The notes beneath the pieces are model-generated. The model was given only the letters and a program-made list of their open reading frames with translations. It had not been told where the DNA came from and did not search any database. The position numbers were made by a program, and so were the translations under genes. From Halorubrum sp. BV1 (GTDB lineage: Archaea > Halobacteriota > Halobacteria > Halobacteriales > Haloferacaceae), in the NCBI RefSeq assembly GCF_000746205.1, contig NZ_JQKV01000001.1, forward strand, positions 670,814-734,813: a DNA stretch of 64,000 nt. Direction: 5' to 3'. This document shows positions 52,794 through 61,295 of the stretch, piece by piece; within the stretch, counting starts at the first letter, position 1; the number at the start of each line of letters is the position of its first letter.

Positions 52794-53804
52794 TCACTCG
52801 ACCCGCTCTGCCGCCTCGCGAGCGGCCTCGTGGAGGCGTTCGAGCAGTTCCCCGTCGACGCGAGCGACGTCTTCCGCCTCCTTCAGCAGGCAGCCGATCG
52901 TCCGCTCTATCTCCTCGGGCGAGAGCGGTTCGTCCCCGTCCTCGTGCCGCAGGGCCGCGACCGCCCGCGCCCAGTCCAGCGTCTCCGCGACGCCCGGCCG
53001 CTTGAGGAACGACTCCTCCCGGAGGTTCGCGACCACGGAGCACACCTCGGCCGCGACGGCGGCGTCGAGTTCAGGCACTTTCCGGCGGACGATCTCGTAC
53101 TCCGTCTCGAACGACGGCGGCTCGACGTGGAGGTACAGACAGCGCCGCTTCAGCGCGTCGCTCAGGCCGCGCGTCCGGTTCGATGTGAGTATCACGACCG
53201 GCGGGGTCGACGCGTTCACGGTTCCGAGCTCGGGGATCGACACCTGAAAGTCCGAGAGCAGCTCCAAGAGGAACGCCTCGAACTCCTCATCGGCGCGGTC
53301 GATCTCGTCTATCAAAAGCACCGGCGGGGTCTCGCCGTCGGTCCGGAGCGCGCGCAACAGCGGGCGTTCCAGCAGGTACTCCTCGTCGAATACGGAGCCG
53401 GATCCGGTTCCGCCGGGGCTCGCTTCGCTCGGCTCGCTTTGTGCCGCCGCGTCGTCGTTCGCCGAGACCGCCGCGCCGTCGCCGGCCACGGTCCCCTCGT
53501 CGGCCTGCACGGCGAGCAGCTGTTTCGTGTAGTTCCACTCGTAAAGCGCGTTCTCGGCGGTGAGTCCCTCGTAACACTGGAGGCGGATCAGCTCCGTGTC
53601 GAACCCCTCGGCGAGCGTCTTGCCAAGTTCGGTCTTGCCGCTGCCCGGCGGCCCCTCGACCAAGAGCGGCCGCCCGAGCCGGAGCGCGAGTTCGACCGTC
53701 GTGACGGTACGGTCGTCGGCGACGTAGTCGGTGCGCTCGAACCGCTCGCGAAGCGCCGCCTCCGTGACCGACGCGAATGGGTTCGCGTCCATCTCACCGT
53801 TCAC
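52794..53804 (-). CDS. coxD: MoxR-family AAA ATPase CoxD
   Basis: 336 aa. Walker A LLVEGPPGSGKTELGK, Walker B PPVLLIDEIDRADEEFEAFLLELLSD, sensor region TPPVVILTSNRTRGLSDALKRRCLYL. CoxD is required for the sulfuration and copper insertion steps of form I CO dehydrogenase. I take the GTG at 53804 as start because it overlaps the TGA of the upstream gene by 4 nt; the ATG at 53792, four codons later, is the alternative. A Ser/Ala-rich insert near residues 115-140 is halophile-specific. Confidence 0.88.
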   Translation of the reverse strand: MNGEMDANPFASVTEAALRERFERTDYVADDRTVTTVELALRLGRPLLVEGPPGSGKTELGKTLAEGFDTELIRLQCYEGLTAENALYEWNYTKQLLAVQADEGTVAGDGAAVSANDDAAAQSEPSEASPGGTGSGSVFDEEYLLERPLLRALRTDGETPPVLLIDEIDRADEEFEAFLLELLSDFQVSIPELGTVNASTPPVVILTSNRTRGLSDALKRRCLYLHVEPPSFETEYEIVRRKVPELDAAVAAEVCSVVANLREESFLKRPGVAETLDWARAVAALRHEDGDEPLSPEEIERTIGCLLKEAEDVARVDGELLERLHEAAREAAERVE

Positions 53805-55042
53805 GCTTCGACCTCCCCGTCGAGATACGACGCCGGGTCGTTGGCGAACGAGTCGGCACAGCCGTGACAACAGAAGTGGTACGTCCGGCCGTCGTGCTCG
53901 ACCGACGCGTCCGCCGCCGCCGGGTCCACGGTCATGCCGCAGACCGGATCGACCGCGGTCTCGTCGTCCGCAGACGCATCGGAGCCGTCTTCAGTTGCGC
54001 CCGAGTCGTCTCCGGCTGCCCCCGAGTCGTCCCCGGCTGCGTCCGTTGCAGCCTCGGCGTCGTCACCGGCCGCCGCGGCCTCGCCCGGATCCGACGGGGT
54101 CGCCTTCGACCGCTCGTCGACTATCTCCGCGAGCAGGCTCGCCGCGATCGCCGCGGGCGTGTACGCGGCCACGTCGACGCCCGCGGGATTCGTCACCGCG
54201 CCCACGACGTCCCCCACGTCGCGGTCGAGCAGTCCGGCCGCGCGCTCCGTCTCCTCGGCCGCGCGCTCGTCGCTCGCGACCAGTCCGATGTAGGACGCGT
54301 CGGCGAGGACGCCCGCGGCCACGCCCCGGGCGTCGTACTCCCCCATCGAGGCGACGACGACGAGCGGCGAGTCGCCGACGGCGTCGGCGATCGCCTCGTG
54401 GTCGACCGTTGCCACCACCCGGGTCTCCGCGGGAACGTCCCGGTCCGCGTCGCCGTCCGCGACGACGAGCGTCACGTCGACCGTCAGCTCTCCAGCCAGA
54501 CGAGCGAGCGCGCGCGCGACCGGCGAGTCGCCGACGATCACGAGCTCCGTCGTCGGCGTCACGGGCTCGACGAACAGTTCGAGGACGCCCTCGCTGTGAC
54601 ACGTCATCGGGAAGGCGTCGAGTCCCGGCCGGTCCACGGTCTCCGGGTCGGGCGCGATCCCCACGAGCCGCGGCGTCCCCTCCTCTATCGCGGCGACTCC
54701 CTGCGTCGCCACCACCGACTGCGCGCAGGCGGCACCGCCGACCCACCCGTGGATCTCACCGTCCGCGGTCACGACGGCGCGGTCGCCGACGTTGGCAGAC
54801 ACCGGCGGCTCGCGGCGGACGATCGTCGCCCGCGCGAACGCCTCCCCTCGGTCGGCGAGCGTCGCCTCCAGCGCGGAGACGTCGCCGTCGTCGATCGTCG
54901 TCGTTGTCCCTCTCGCTCCGTCCGTGACGGGCCGTCCGACGCCGTCGCGTGTGGACCCGTCGGTCCCGTCGTGTGCGGCCTCGTCGGTCCCGTCGCGGGG
55001 AGCCTCGTCGGTCTCGTCGTGTTCGGTCTCGTCGTGTGTCAT
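53801..55042 (-). CDS. XdhC/CoxF-like protein fused to a C-terminal YHS domain
   Basis: 413 aa. Low-complexity Asp/Thr/His-rich N-terminus (repeats of DGTDEAAHDG type), then XdhC-like segments (GWVGGAACAQSVV; MTCHSEGVLELFVEP; VIVGDSPVARALARLA; SYIGLVASDERAAE; TNPAGVDVAAYTPAAIAAS). An acidic linker leads to a terminal YHS domain (VDPVCGMTVDP ... YHFCCHGCADSFANDPASYL). YHS/TRASH domains bind metals through such Cys clusters. In the cox operon this points to joint delivery of molybdenum cofactor and a metal, possibly copper. GTGA overlap with coxD. Confidence 0.85.
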   Translation of the reverse strand: MTHDETEHDETDEAPRDGTDEAAHDGTDGSTRDGVGRPVTDGARGTTTTIDDGDVSALEATLADRGEAFARATIVRREPPVSANVGDRAVVTADGEIHGWVGGAACAQSVVATQGVAAIEEGTPRLVGIAPDPETVDRPGLDAFPMTCHSEGVLELFVEPVTPTTELVIVGDSPVARALARLAGELTVDVTLVVADGDADRDVPAETRVVATVDHEAIADAVGDSPLVVVASMGEYDARGVAAGVLADASYIGLVASDERAAEETERAAGLLDRDVGDVVGAVTNPAGVDVAAYTPAAIAASLLAEIVDERSKATPSDPGEAAAAGDDAEAATDAAGDDSGAAGDDSGATEDGSDASADDETAVDPVCGMTVDPAAADASVEHDGRTYHFCCHGCADSFANDPASYLDGEVEA

Positions 55043-55117
55043 CTGTGTGGAAACGGTGCCGCCGCCCCGCCAGACGCGTCCGAGGCGGCGGACGGCGCGG
55101 AGGTGGTTGGTGCGGGA

Positions 55118-57613
55118 TCAGTCGTCTGCCGGCTCGGCGTCGTCGCCGAGGTCGAACTCGACGTTGTGGGCCGGCTGGTGGGCGAGGCCGGCGTCGTCGA
55201 GCGTCTCCCAGACGACGTCCGGCGTCATCGGCATCTCCACGTGGGAGACGCCGGCGTGGCTCATCGCGTCGACGACGGCGTTGACGATCGCCGGCGGCGA
55301 CCCGACCGTGGGCGACTCGCCGACGCCCTTCGCGCCGATCGGGTGGTGCGGCGACGGCGTGACGGTGTGACCCGTCTCGAAGTTCGGGATCTCGTTCGCC
55401 GTGGGCAGCAGGTAGTTCATGAAGTCACCGCCGGTGACGTTGCCGTTGTCGTCGTAGGTGACCTTCTCAAGCATTGCGGTGCCGATCCCCTGGGCGAGTC
55501 CGCCGTGGATCTGGCCCTCGATGATCATCGGGTTGATGCGGTTCCCGCAGTCGTCGACCGCGACGAACTTCTCGAACTCCACCTCGCCGGTCTCGCGGTC
55601 GACCTCAACTATCACGATGTACGACCCGAACGGGTACGTCATCTCCGGCGGGTCGTAGTAGTTCGTCGCCTCCAGCCCGGGTTCCTCGTCGCCGGGGTGG
55701 TTCATGTAGGCTCCCGCCGCGATCTCCGTGATGGTGATCGAGCGGTCCGGCGCGCCGGCGACGTGGAACTCGCCGGACTCCCGGTCCCACTCGATGTCCT
55801 CTTCTGCGGCTTCGAGTTCGTTCGCCGCGATCGATTTGGCCTTGTCGCGCACCTTGCGCGCGGCGACGGCCGCGGCCGCGCCCGCGACGGGCGTCGACCG
55901 CGAGCCGTAGGTTCCGAGCCCGTACGGCTCGGTATCCGTGTCGCCGTGCTCGACGGAGATGTTGTCGACGTCCATCCCCAGCTCCTCCGCGACGATCTGC
56001 GCGAAGGTGGTCTCGTGGCCCTGGCCCTGCGTCTGGACGCCGACGCGCAGGACGGCGTTGCCGGTCGGATTCACGCGTAAGTCCGCGGAGTCGAACATCT
56101 CGATCCCGGCGATGTCACACTGCTTGCCGGGTCCGGCCCCGACGACCTCCGTGAACGAGGAGATGCCGATGCCGATGAGCTTGTCAGCGTCCTCGGCGAT
56201 CCGACGCTGCTGCTCCTCGCGGTAGTGCTCGTAGTCGGCCATCTCCAAGGCCTTGTCGAGCGCCTTCTCGTAGTCGCCGGAGTCGTAGTTCCACCCGGTC
56301 GCAGACTCGTACGGGAACGCCTCCGAGGGGATGAAGTTCTTCCGGCGGATCTCGGCCGGGTCCATCTCCAGCTCGTCGGCGAGCACCTTCACCATGCGCT
56401 CGATGAGGTACACCGCCTCCGTGACGCGGAACGAGCACCGGTAGGCGACCCCGCCGGGCGCGGTGTTGGTGAACGCGGCTGTAAGCGACCCGTAGGCCGC
56501 CTCGATGTCGTACGACCCGGTGAAGATGTTGAAGAAGCCGGCCGGGAACTTCGACGGCTGGGCCGCCGCGTTGTACGCGCCGTGGTTGGCGAGCACGTCG
56601 ACTTTGACGCCCTCTATCATCCCGTCTTCGGTGGCCGCGAGTTCGCCGGTCATGTCGTAGTCGCGGGCGAACCCGGTCGTCTGGATGTTCTCTGAGCGCT
56701 CTTCGATCCATTTCACCGGCTGTTCGAGGACGTACGACGCCGCCGCGGCGACGACGTATCCCGGATAGATCGGCACCTTGTTGCCGAACCCGCCGCCCAC
56801 GTCGGGGCTCACGATCCGGACCTTGTGCTCCGGGATGCCCGACACCTGCGAGAACAGGGTGCGGTGGGCGTGGGGAGCCTGCGAGGTCATGTGGACCGTC
56901 ATCTTGTCCATCCCGGGATCCCAGTCGGCGACCGCGCCGCACGTCTCGATCGGGGCGGGATGGAGCCGCTGGTACAGCATGTCCTCCTCGACCGTGACGT
57001 CGGCCTCGTCGAACACCGCCTCGGTGGCCTCCTTGTCGCCGGTGTCCCAGTCGAAGATGTGGTTGTCCTCCTGGTCGTCGAGCTCGTCGCGCACGAGCGG
57101 GGCGTCCTCTTCTAAGGCCTCCGCGGCGTCGACGACTGGATCGAGCACGTCGTACTCGACTTCGACCTTCTGGGCGCCGTCTTTCGCCGCGTAGCGGTCC
57201 GTGGCGATGACGGCCGCGACCTCTTGGGACTGGAACTTCACCTTCTCGTTGACGAGCACGTCCTGCGTGTCGTCCATCAGCGTCGGCATCGTCGCGAGGT
57301 CGTGCTCCAGTAAGTCGTCGGCCGTCAACACCGCGACGACATCGTCCATCGCCTCCGCGCGGGAGCCGTCGATGTTCTCGATTCTGGCGTGCGCATGTGG
57401 ACTCCGGACGATCTCACAGTGGAGCATGCCCGGCTTCTTGATGTCGTCGACGTAGTTACCGCGCCCGGTGATGAAGCGTTTGTCCTCCTTGCGCGTCACC
57501 TCCTCACCCATGCCGCCGCGGCCGTGGCCGCAGTGTTTCTCCGGGTCGGGACCGCCGTCCTCGTCGTGTTGATACTCCGTTTCGGCGTCGGGTACGTCTG
57601 GTTCGCTGCTCAT
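55118..57613 (-). CDS. coxL: Form I aerobic CO dehydrogenase large subunit CoxL
   Basis: 831 aa molybdenum-copper catalytic subunit oxidising CO to CO2. The diagnostic form I active-site loop AYRCSFR is at residues 390-396, with Cys393 (codon 56435-56437) corresponding to the copper-binding Cys388 of Oligotropha. Other cofactor motifs: VGGGFGNK (272-279), QGQGHETT (529-536), YGSRSTP (569-575) and KGVGESP with catalytic Glu766. Identity to the Oligotropha enzyme is visible along the length (HNHIF-like NHIFDWDTGDKE, SPHHPIGAKGVGES). The N-terminal extension EKHCGHGRGGMG is lineage-specific. ATGA overlap with coxS. Confidence 0.95.
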   Translation of the reverse strand: MSSEPDVPDAETEYQHDEDGGPDPEKHCGHGRGGMGEEVTRKEDKRFITGRGNYVDDIKKPGMLHCEIVRSPHAHARIENIDGSRAEAMDDVVAVLTADDLLEHDLATMPTLMDDTQDVLVNEKVKFQSQEVAAVIATDRYAAKDGAQKVEVEYDVLDPVVDAAEALEEDAPLVRDELDDQEDNHIFDWDTGDKEATEAVFDEADVTVEEDMLYQRLHPAPIETCGAVADWDPGMDKMTVHMTSQAPHAHRTLFSQVSGIPEHKVRIVSPDVGGGFGNKVPIYPGYVVAAAASYVLEQPVKWIEERSENIQTTGFARDYDMTGELAATEDGMIEGVKVDVLANHGAYNAAAQPSKFPAGFFNIFTGSYDIEAAYGSLTAAFTNTAPGGVAYRCSFRVTEAVYLIERMVKVLADELEMDPAEIRRKNFIPSEAFPYESATGWNYDSGDYEKALDKALEMADYEHYREEQQRRIAEDADKLIGIGISSFTEVVGAGPGKQCDIAGIEMFDSADLRVNPTGNAVLRVGVQTQGQGHETTFAQIVAEELGMDVDNISVEHGDTDTEPYGLGTYGSRSTPVAGAAAAVAARKVRDKAKSIAANELEAAEEDIEWDRESGEFHVAGAPDRSITITEIAAGAYMNHPGDEEPGLEATNYYDPPEMTYPFGSYIVIVEVDRETGEVEFEKFVAVDDCGNRINPMIIEGQIHGGLAQGIGTAMLEKVTYDDNGNVTGGDFMNYLLPTANEIPNFETGHTVTPSPHHPIGAKGVGESPTVGSPPAIVNAVVDAMSHAGVSHVEMPMTPDVVWETLDDAGLAHQPAHNVEFDLGDDAEPADD

Positions 57614-58368
57614 ACGGAATCACCTCGGTCGTCCGCGTCGACGGCGGCGTCGCCGTTTCCGTCCTCCGCGTCGTCGAGGAGCGCCTCGCGGTCGAACGGG
57701 TCGGCCCCGCTCGGCCCGCCACAGCAGTCCTCGCGCCCGCAGAACGTGTCTGCGTCGCCGCCGACCGCGGGCGGCTCGTGGCCGCCTTCCGGCGAGGGCG
57801 TCTGTGCGGTCCCGCCGTCCGGTCCCGCGTCTGCGGTCGATTCGCCCGTCCGCGCCGCGACGGCGCCGCCGTCGGCCGCCGCTCGGTCCGCGAGTTCGTC
57901 GGCCGCGTACTCGATCGACCGGACGATGTTCTGGTAGCCGGTACATCGACAGAGGTTCCCGCTTATCGCGTCGCGGATCGTTTCCTCGTCGGGGTCGGGG
58001 TCCTCGTCGAGCAGCGCCTTGCCCGACATGAGCATTCCCGGTGTGCAGTAGCCGCACTGCAGGCCGTGTTCCTCGCGGAACCCCTCCTGAAGCGGGTGGA
58101 TCCCGTCGGCCTCCGGTAAGTCCTCCATTCCCTCGACGGTGAGTATCTCCGCGCCGTCCGCCTGCGCGGCGAACATGAGACACGACTTGATCGGCTCGCC
58201 GTCCTTCAACACGGTACAGGCACCGCAGTTGCCCGTGTCACAGCCGATGTGCGTGCCGGTGAGGTCCAGGTCCTCGCGGATCGCGTGGACGAGCAGCCGC
58301 CGCGGCTCGACTTCGACCGTGTGTTCGGTGCCGTTGACCGTCAGCGTGATTTCGCGTTCGTCTGTCAC
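57610..58368 (-). CDS. coxS: CO dehydrogenase small iron-sulfur subunit CoxS
   Basis: 252 aa. N-terminal plant-type ferredoxin domain with cysteines 43, 48, 51 and 63 (GCDTGNCGACTV) and C-terminal helical [2Fe-2S] domain with cysteines 105, 108, 140 and 142 (QCGYCTPGM, NLCRCTGY). It passes electrons from the molybdenum centre to FAD in CoxM. The canonical protein ends near residue 165; here about 85 extra acidic residues follow, with a Cys cluster (TFCGREDCCGG, Cys 210, 215, 216). ATGA overlaps at both ends. Confidence 0.94.
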   Translation of the reverse strand: MTDEREITLTVNGTEHTVEVEPRRLLVHAIREDLDLTGTHIGCDTGNCGACTVLKDGEPIKSCLMFAAQADGAEILTVEGMEDLPEADGIHPLQEGFREEHGLQCGYCTPGMLMSGKALLDEDPDPDEETIRDAISGNLCRCTGYQNIVRSIEYAADELADRAAADGGAVAARTGESTADAGPDGGTAQTPSPEGGHEPPAVGGDADTFCGREDCCGGPSGADPFDREALLDDAEDGNGDAAVDADDRGDSV

Positions 58369-59258
58369 TGTGTGACCCTCCGTTTGACCGTTACCGTGCC
58401 GGCGCGCTCGGCTGCGTCACCCAGCGCGCGCTGGGTGAGCACGTCGACCATCCGCGCCTTGTAGTCCGCGCCGCCGTGCTCGTCCGATTCGGGATTCGAC
58501 TGCTCTGCGGCCAGCTCACCGGCCGCAGCGAACAGGTCGGGACTCGGCCGCTCGCCTTCGAGGTGCTCCTCGGCGTCCGTCGCGCGGGCGTTCGTGATGT
58601 CGACGGCGGTCATCCCGATCCCGGCCGACTCGATGGTGCCGTCGTCGTCGAACGTGAGCCGGACGCCGACGCCGGCCATCGCGTAGTCGCCTGTCTTGCG
58701 CTTCAGCTTGTGATACGCGCTCCCCTCGTTCGGTGACGGAGTCGGAACGCGGACCTCGGTGATCAGCTCGTCCTCACCGAGCGTCGTGTCGTACGGCAAG
58801 AGGAAGAACTCCTCGGCCGGGATCGCTCGCTCGCCGTCGGGGCCGCGCGCGACCACCTCGCCCTCGTGCGCGAGCAGCACCGACCCCCAGTCGCCCTTCG
58901 GGTCGGCCTGCGCGACGGAGCCGACGACCGTCCCGCGGTTGCGGATCTGTGGGTCGGCGACGAGCGGCGCGGCGTCGGCGAAGCTCCCGTACTTCTCGTC
59001 TATCACGTCGGACTCGGCGATGTCCGCGTGACGCGCGAGCGCGCCGACGCGGAGGTGGCCGTCCGCCTCGCGGAGGTAGTCGAGCGAGTCGATGCCGTTG
59101 ATGTCGACGACCACGTCGGGGTTCGCGAGCCGGAAGCGCAACATCGGCACGAGGCTCTGTCCCCCGGCGAGGATCGTCGGGTCGTCGAGGCTCTCCAGTA
59201 GGCTGACCGCCTCGTCGACCGTCGTCGGTTCGTGATGCTCAAACGGGGCTGACTTCAT
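58365..59258 (-). CDS. coxM: CO dehydrogenase medium FAD subunit CoxM
   Basis: 297 aa FAD-binding subunit. FAD motifs AGGQSLVPMLRFRLANP (about residues 31-47) and TVVGSVAQADPKGDW (about 108-122), and the C-terminal CO_deh_flav_C region (GVGVRLTFDDDGTIESAGIGMTAV). It accepts electrons from CoxS and passes them to quinone or another carrier. The start ATG at 59258 overlaps the coxG stop by 1 nt, and its stop overlaps coxS by 4 nt. A longer frame running into coxG is spurious. Confidence 0.93.
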   Translation of the reverse strand: MKSAPFEHHEPTTVDEAVSLLESLDDPTILAGGQSLVPMLRFRLANPDVVVDINGIDSLDYLREADGHLRVGALARHADIAESDVIDEKYGSFADAAPLVADPQIRNRGTVVGSVAQADPKGDWGSVLLAHEGEVVARGPDGERAIPAEEFFLLPYDTTLGEDELITEVRVPTPSPNEGSAYHKLKRKTGDYAMAGVGVRLTFDDDGTIESAGIGMTAVDITNARATDAEEHLEGERPSPDLFAAAGELAAEQSNPESDEHGGADYKARMVDVLTQRALGDAAERAGTVTVKRRVTQ

Positions 59259-59851
59259 CAGAACATCCCTCGAATTCGGTCCGTGACCCCCGAGTCGGTC
59301 TCCTCGACGTCGGTCATCTGCGACTCGATGGAGGTGAAGAAGTTGTTGACGATCTTGTTCGCCACCGGGTTGATCACGCGCCCGCCGAGCTGGGCGATCC
59401 GCCCGGAGATGTCGGCTTCGGTCCACCACTCGATGCGGGAGCCGTCGCCGTCTTCCTGCGGGTGAATCCGCATGCCGGACTCCATGCTGAAGCTGCTCCC
59501 GCTCGCGGAGCCCGAGCCGGTGGCCGTCATCTCGAACTCCTCCTCGTCGCGGTCGTCGATGGTGACCGTCGTCTCGAACTTCGGCTTCACGCTGCCGACG
59601 CCGACCTGCATCAGCGCCGCGTACGTCTGGCCTGTCCGGAACGCCCGCGCCGCGACGTCGTCGGCCTCCGCCTCCGGCAGCGTCGGAATGTCCTCCTCGG
59701 GCTCGAAGGAGTCCCACTCGAAGGAGTCGTCCATCGGTGTGATGTACTGACATCCCTTCAGCGAGTCGCGCACCGCGACCGGGTCCGAGAGCACGACCCA
59801 CGCCTTCTCCGGCGGAACGCCGTCGAGTTCGAACTCGCCGTCGAACTCCAT
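59258..59851 (-). CDS. coxG: CO dehydrogenase accessory protein CoxG (SRPBCC fold)
   Basis: 197 aa CoxG/START-like protein (FDGEFELDGVPPEKAWVVLSDP; LKGCQYI; GVGSVKPKFETTVTI; EADISGRIAQLGGRVINPVANKIVNNFF). CoxG has been linked to membrane attachment of the enzyme and to quinone delivery in bacteria. It is the first gene of the cox transcription unit here. TATA box at about 59899-59907 implies a leader of about 25 nt, with GGGGGATC just upstream of the ATG. Confidence 0.9.
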   Translation of the reverse strand: MEFDGEFELDGVPPEKAWVVLSDPVAVRDSLKGCQYITPMDDSFEWDSFEPEEDIPTLPEAEADDVAARAFRTGQTYAALMQVGVGSVKPKFETTVTIDDRDEEEFEMTATGSGSASGSSFSMESGMRIHPQEDGDGSRIEWWTEADISGRIAQLGGRVINPVANKIVNNFFTSIESQMTDVEETDSGVTDRIRGMF

Positions 59852-59898
59852 CAGCGATCCCCCACGTCTACCGTCGTTCGTCCATCTGTCACCGTCAT

Positions 59899-59907
59899 CT
59901 TTTATAT
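59899..59907 (-). promoter_or_regulatory. TATA box of the cox operon
   Basis: ATATAAAAG on the minus strand with a G-rich BRE-like GGGGG before it. It is the strongest TATA match in the divergent coxG/moeA region, about 52 nt from the coxG ATG. Confidence 0.6.
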
Positions 59908-59914
59908 CCCCCTC

Positions 59915-59953
59915 CTATGAGCATACTATTACCACGGTCTATGATATGTAGTA
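59915..59953. promoter_or_regulatory. Repeated CTATGA/TACTA elements between coxG and moeA
   Basis: CTATGA occurs at 59915-59920 and 59939-59944 (24-bp spacing, about two helical turns), each followed by a TAnTAC sequence. TACTA (59924-59928) and TAGTA (59949-59953) form an inverted pair. This lies between the two divergent TATA boxes, a natural place for a shared regulator. Confidence 0.4.
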
Positions 59954-59959
59954 CCACCC

Positions 59960-59966
59960 TAATAAA
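59960..59966 (+). promoter_or_regulatory. TATA box of moeA-mocA
   Basis: TAATAAA on the plus strand. Transcription would start near 59987 and give a leader of about 45 nt that contains the 14-bp palindrome at 59990-60003. Confidence 0.5.
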
Positions 59967-59989
59967 CGTTATCGACCATGACAAATCGG

Positions 59990-60003
59990 CCGTCCGCGGA
60001 CGG
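59990..60003. promoter_or_regulatory. 14-bp perfect palindrome in the moeA leader
   Basis: CCGTCCGCGGACGG is self-complementary. It lies just after the predicted start site, so it could form an RNA hairpin at the 5' end of the moeA transcript or bind a protein dimer. Confidence 0.45.
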
Positions 60004-60032
60004 AACGGCCGTGACGGCCTCGTCCGTAGCCG

Positions 60033-61295
60033 ATGAGCGGGGATCCGACCGAGGGCGGCGGCGGTGGGGGCGGAGACGGCGACCACGGCCACGGCGAGAT
60101 CACGCCGGTACGGACGGCCGCGGAGCGCGTCCGCAACCTCCGCGACGAGTGGCTCGATCGGTGGGGCACAGAGACGGTCGAGATCGACCGGATCGCCGGC
60201 CGGACGCTTTCCGAGCCGATCGACGCGCCGGCGGCGGTCCCCGAGCGGAGCCACGCGACGATGGACGGCTACGCGTTCGACGCGAGCGAGGGGTACCCGT
60301 ACGAGCTACTCGACCGGGAGGTGTTCCCCGAGTCCGAGCCGCCGTCGCTGTCGTCCGGCGAGGCCGTCCGGATCTTCACCGGCGCGCCGCTCCCGACCGG
60401 AGCCAACGCCGTCCTCAAACAGGAGGAGGCGAGCGTCGAGGACGGCCGACTCGACGGCACGCCGACCGACCCCGGCACGTACGTCTACGAGCGCGGCAGC
60501 AACGTGGCGGACGGTGAGCGGCTGTTCGCGGCGGGCGAGCGGCTCGGCGCGAAAGACGCGATCTTGCTCGGCGACCTCGGGATCGACGAGGTTCCCGTGA
60601 CGGAGCGTCCCTCCGTGGGGCTTCTGGCGACCGGCACGGAGATCCACGAGGGGCGGCAGGCCGACCTCGACTCGCCGATGCTCGCGGGACTCGTCGACGG
60701 GTGGGGCGGCGAGGCGACCTACGAGGGCACCGTCCCGGACGAGTATGACCGCGTCAGAGACCGGATCGCGGGGCTCGCCGACGACCACGACGTGGTGATA
60801 ACCACCGGCGGCACGAGCGTCGGCGACAAAGACTACGTGGTGCGCGCGCTCCGCGAGCTTGGAACCGTGCTGTTCCACCGCGTCGCGCTGCGGCCCGGCA
60901 AACCCATCGCGGTCGCCACGCTCGACGACCGGGACGCCGTCGTCTTCGCAATCCCCGGCAAGCCCGTCGGCGCGCACGCGGTGACCTCCCTCGTCGCGCG
61001 GCCCTTCTTCACCGGGGACACCGCGCTTCCGACCGTCGACGCGACGATGACGAGCGACGTCGGGATCGCGGTGCCGGGGTTCACGTACGCCGTCCCGGTG
61101 ACGCTCGCGGACGGCGATGCGCTGCCGCTCGGCCACGTCGACTCGCCGCTCGCCGTGTACGAGGAGGCGTTCGACCCGAGCGTGCTCTCCTCCAGCACGC
61201 GGGCGACGCGCGCCGACGGGTTCGTGCTCACCGAGTCGACGCTGTCGGCCGGCGAGGCGGTCGACGTCGTCCCCTACCCGGCCGTCGAGCGATGA
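60033..61295 (+). CDS. moeA: Molybdopterin molybdenumtransferase MoeA
   Basis: 420 aa. MoeA signatures: SHATMDGYAFDA, RIFTGAPLPTGANAVLKQEE, VGLLATGTEI, ITTGGTSVGDKDYV and ALRPGKPIAVA. It inserts molybdate into adenylated molybdopterin. The N-terminus has an unusual Gly7 run followed by DGDHGHGE that may bind metal. It is divergent from coxG and coupled to mocA by a 4-nt overlap, so this copy is probably dedicated to CO dehydrogenase cofactor synthesis. Confidence 0.92.
   Translation: MSGDPTEGGGGGGGDGDHGHGEITPVRTAAERVRNLRDEWLDRWGTETVEIDRIAGRTLSEPIDAPAAVPERSHATMDGYAFDASEGYPYELLDREVFPESEPPSLSSGEAVRIFTGAPLPTGANAVLKQEEASVEDGRLDGTPTDPGTYVYERGSNVADGERLFAAGERLGAKDAILLGDLGIDEVPVTERPSVGLLATGTEIHEGRQADLDSPMLAGLVDGWGGEATYEGTVPDEYDRVRDRIAGLADDHDVVITTGGTSVGDKDYVVRALRELGTVLFHRVALRPGKPIAVATLDDRDAVVFAIPGKPVGAHAVTSLVARPFFTGDTALPTVDATMTSDVGIAVPGFTYAVPVTLADGDALPLGHVDSPLAVYEEAFDPSVLSSSTRATRADGFVLTESTLSAGEAVDVVPYPAVER

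Noticed and set aside
55118..59258. Xanthine dehydrogenase or form II (CO dehydrogenase-like) hydroxylase
   Set aside because: The active-site loop is AYRCSFR with Cys, the form I CO dehydrogenase signature, and the full cox accessory set is present.
59868..59885. Five-codon ORF (ATG at 59885, minus strand) upstream of coxG
   Set aside because: It lies at or before the transcription start predicted from the TATA box, so it is probably not in the mRNA.
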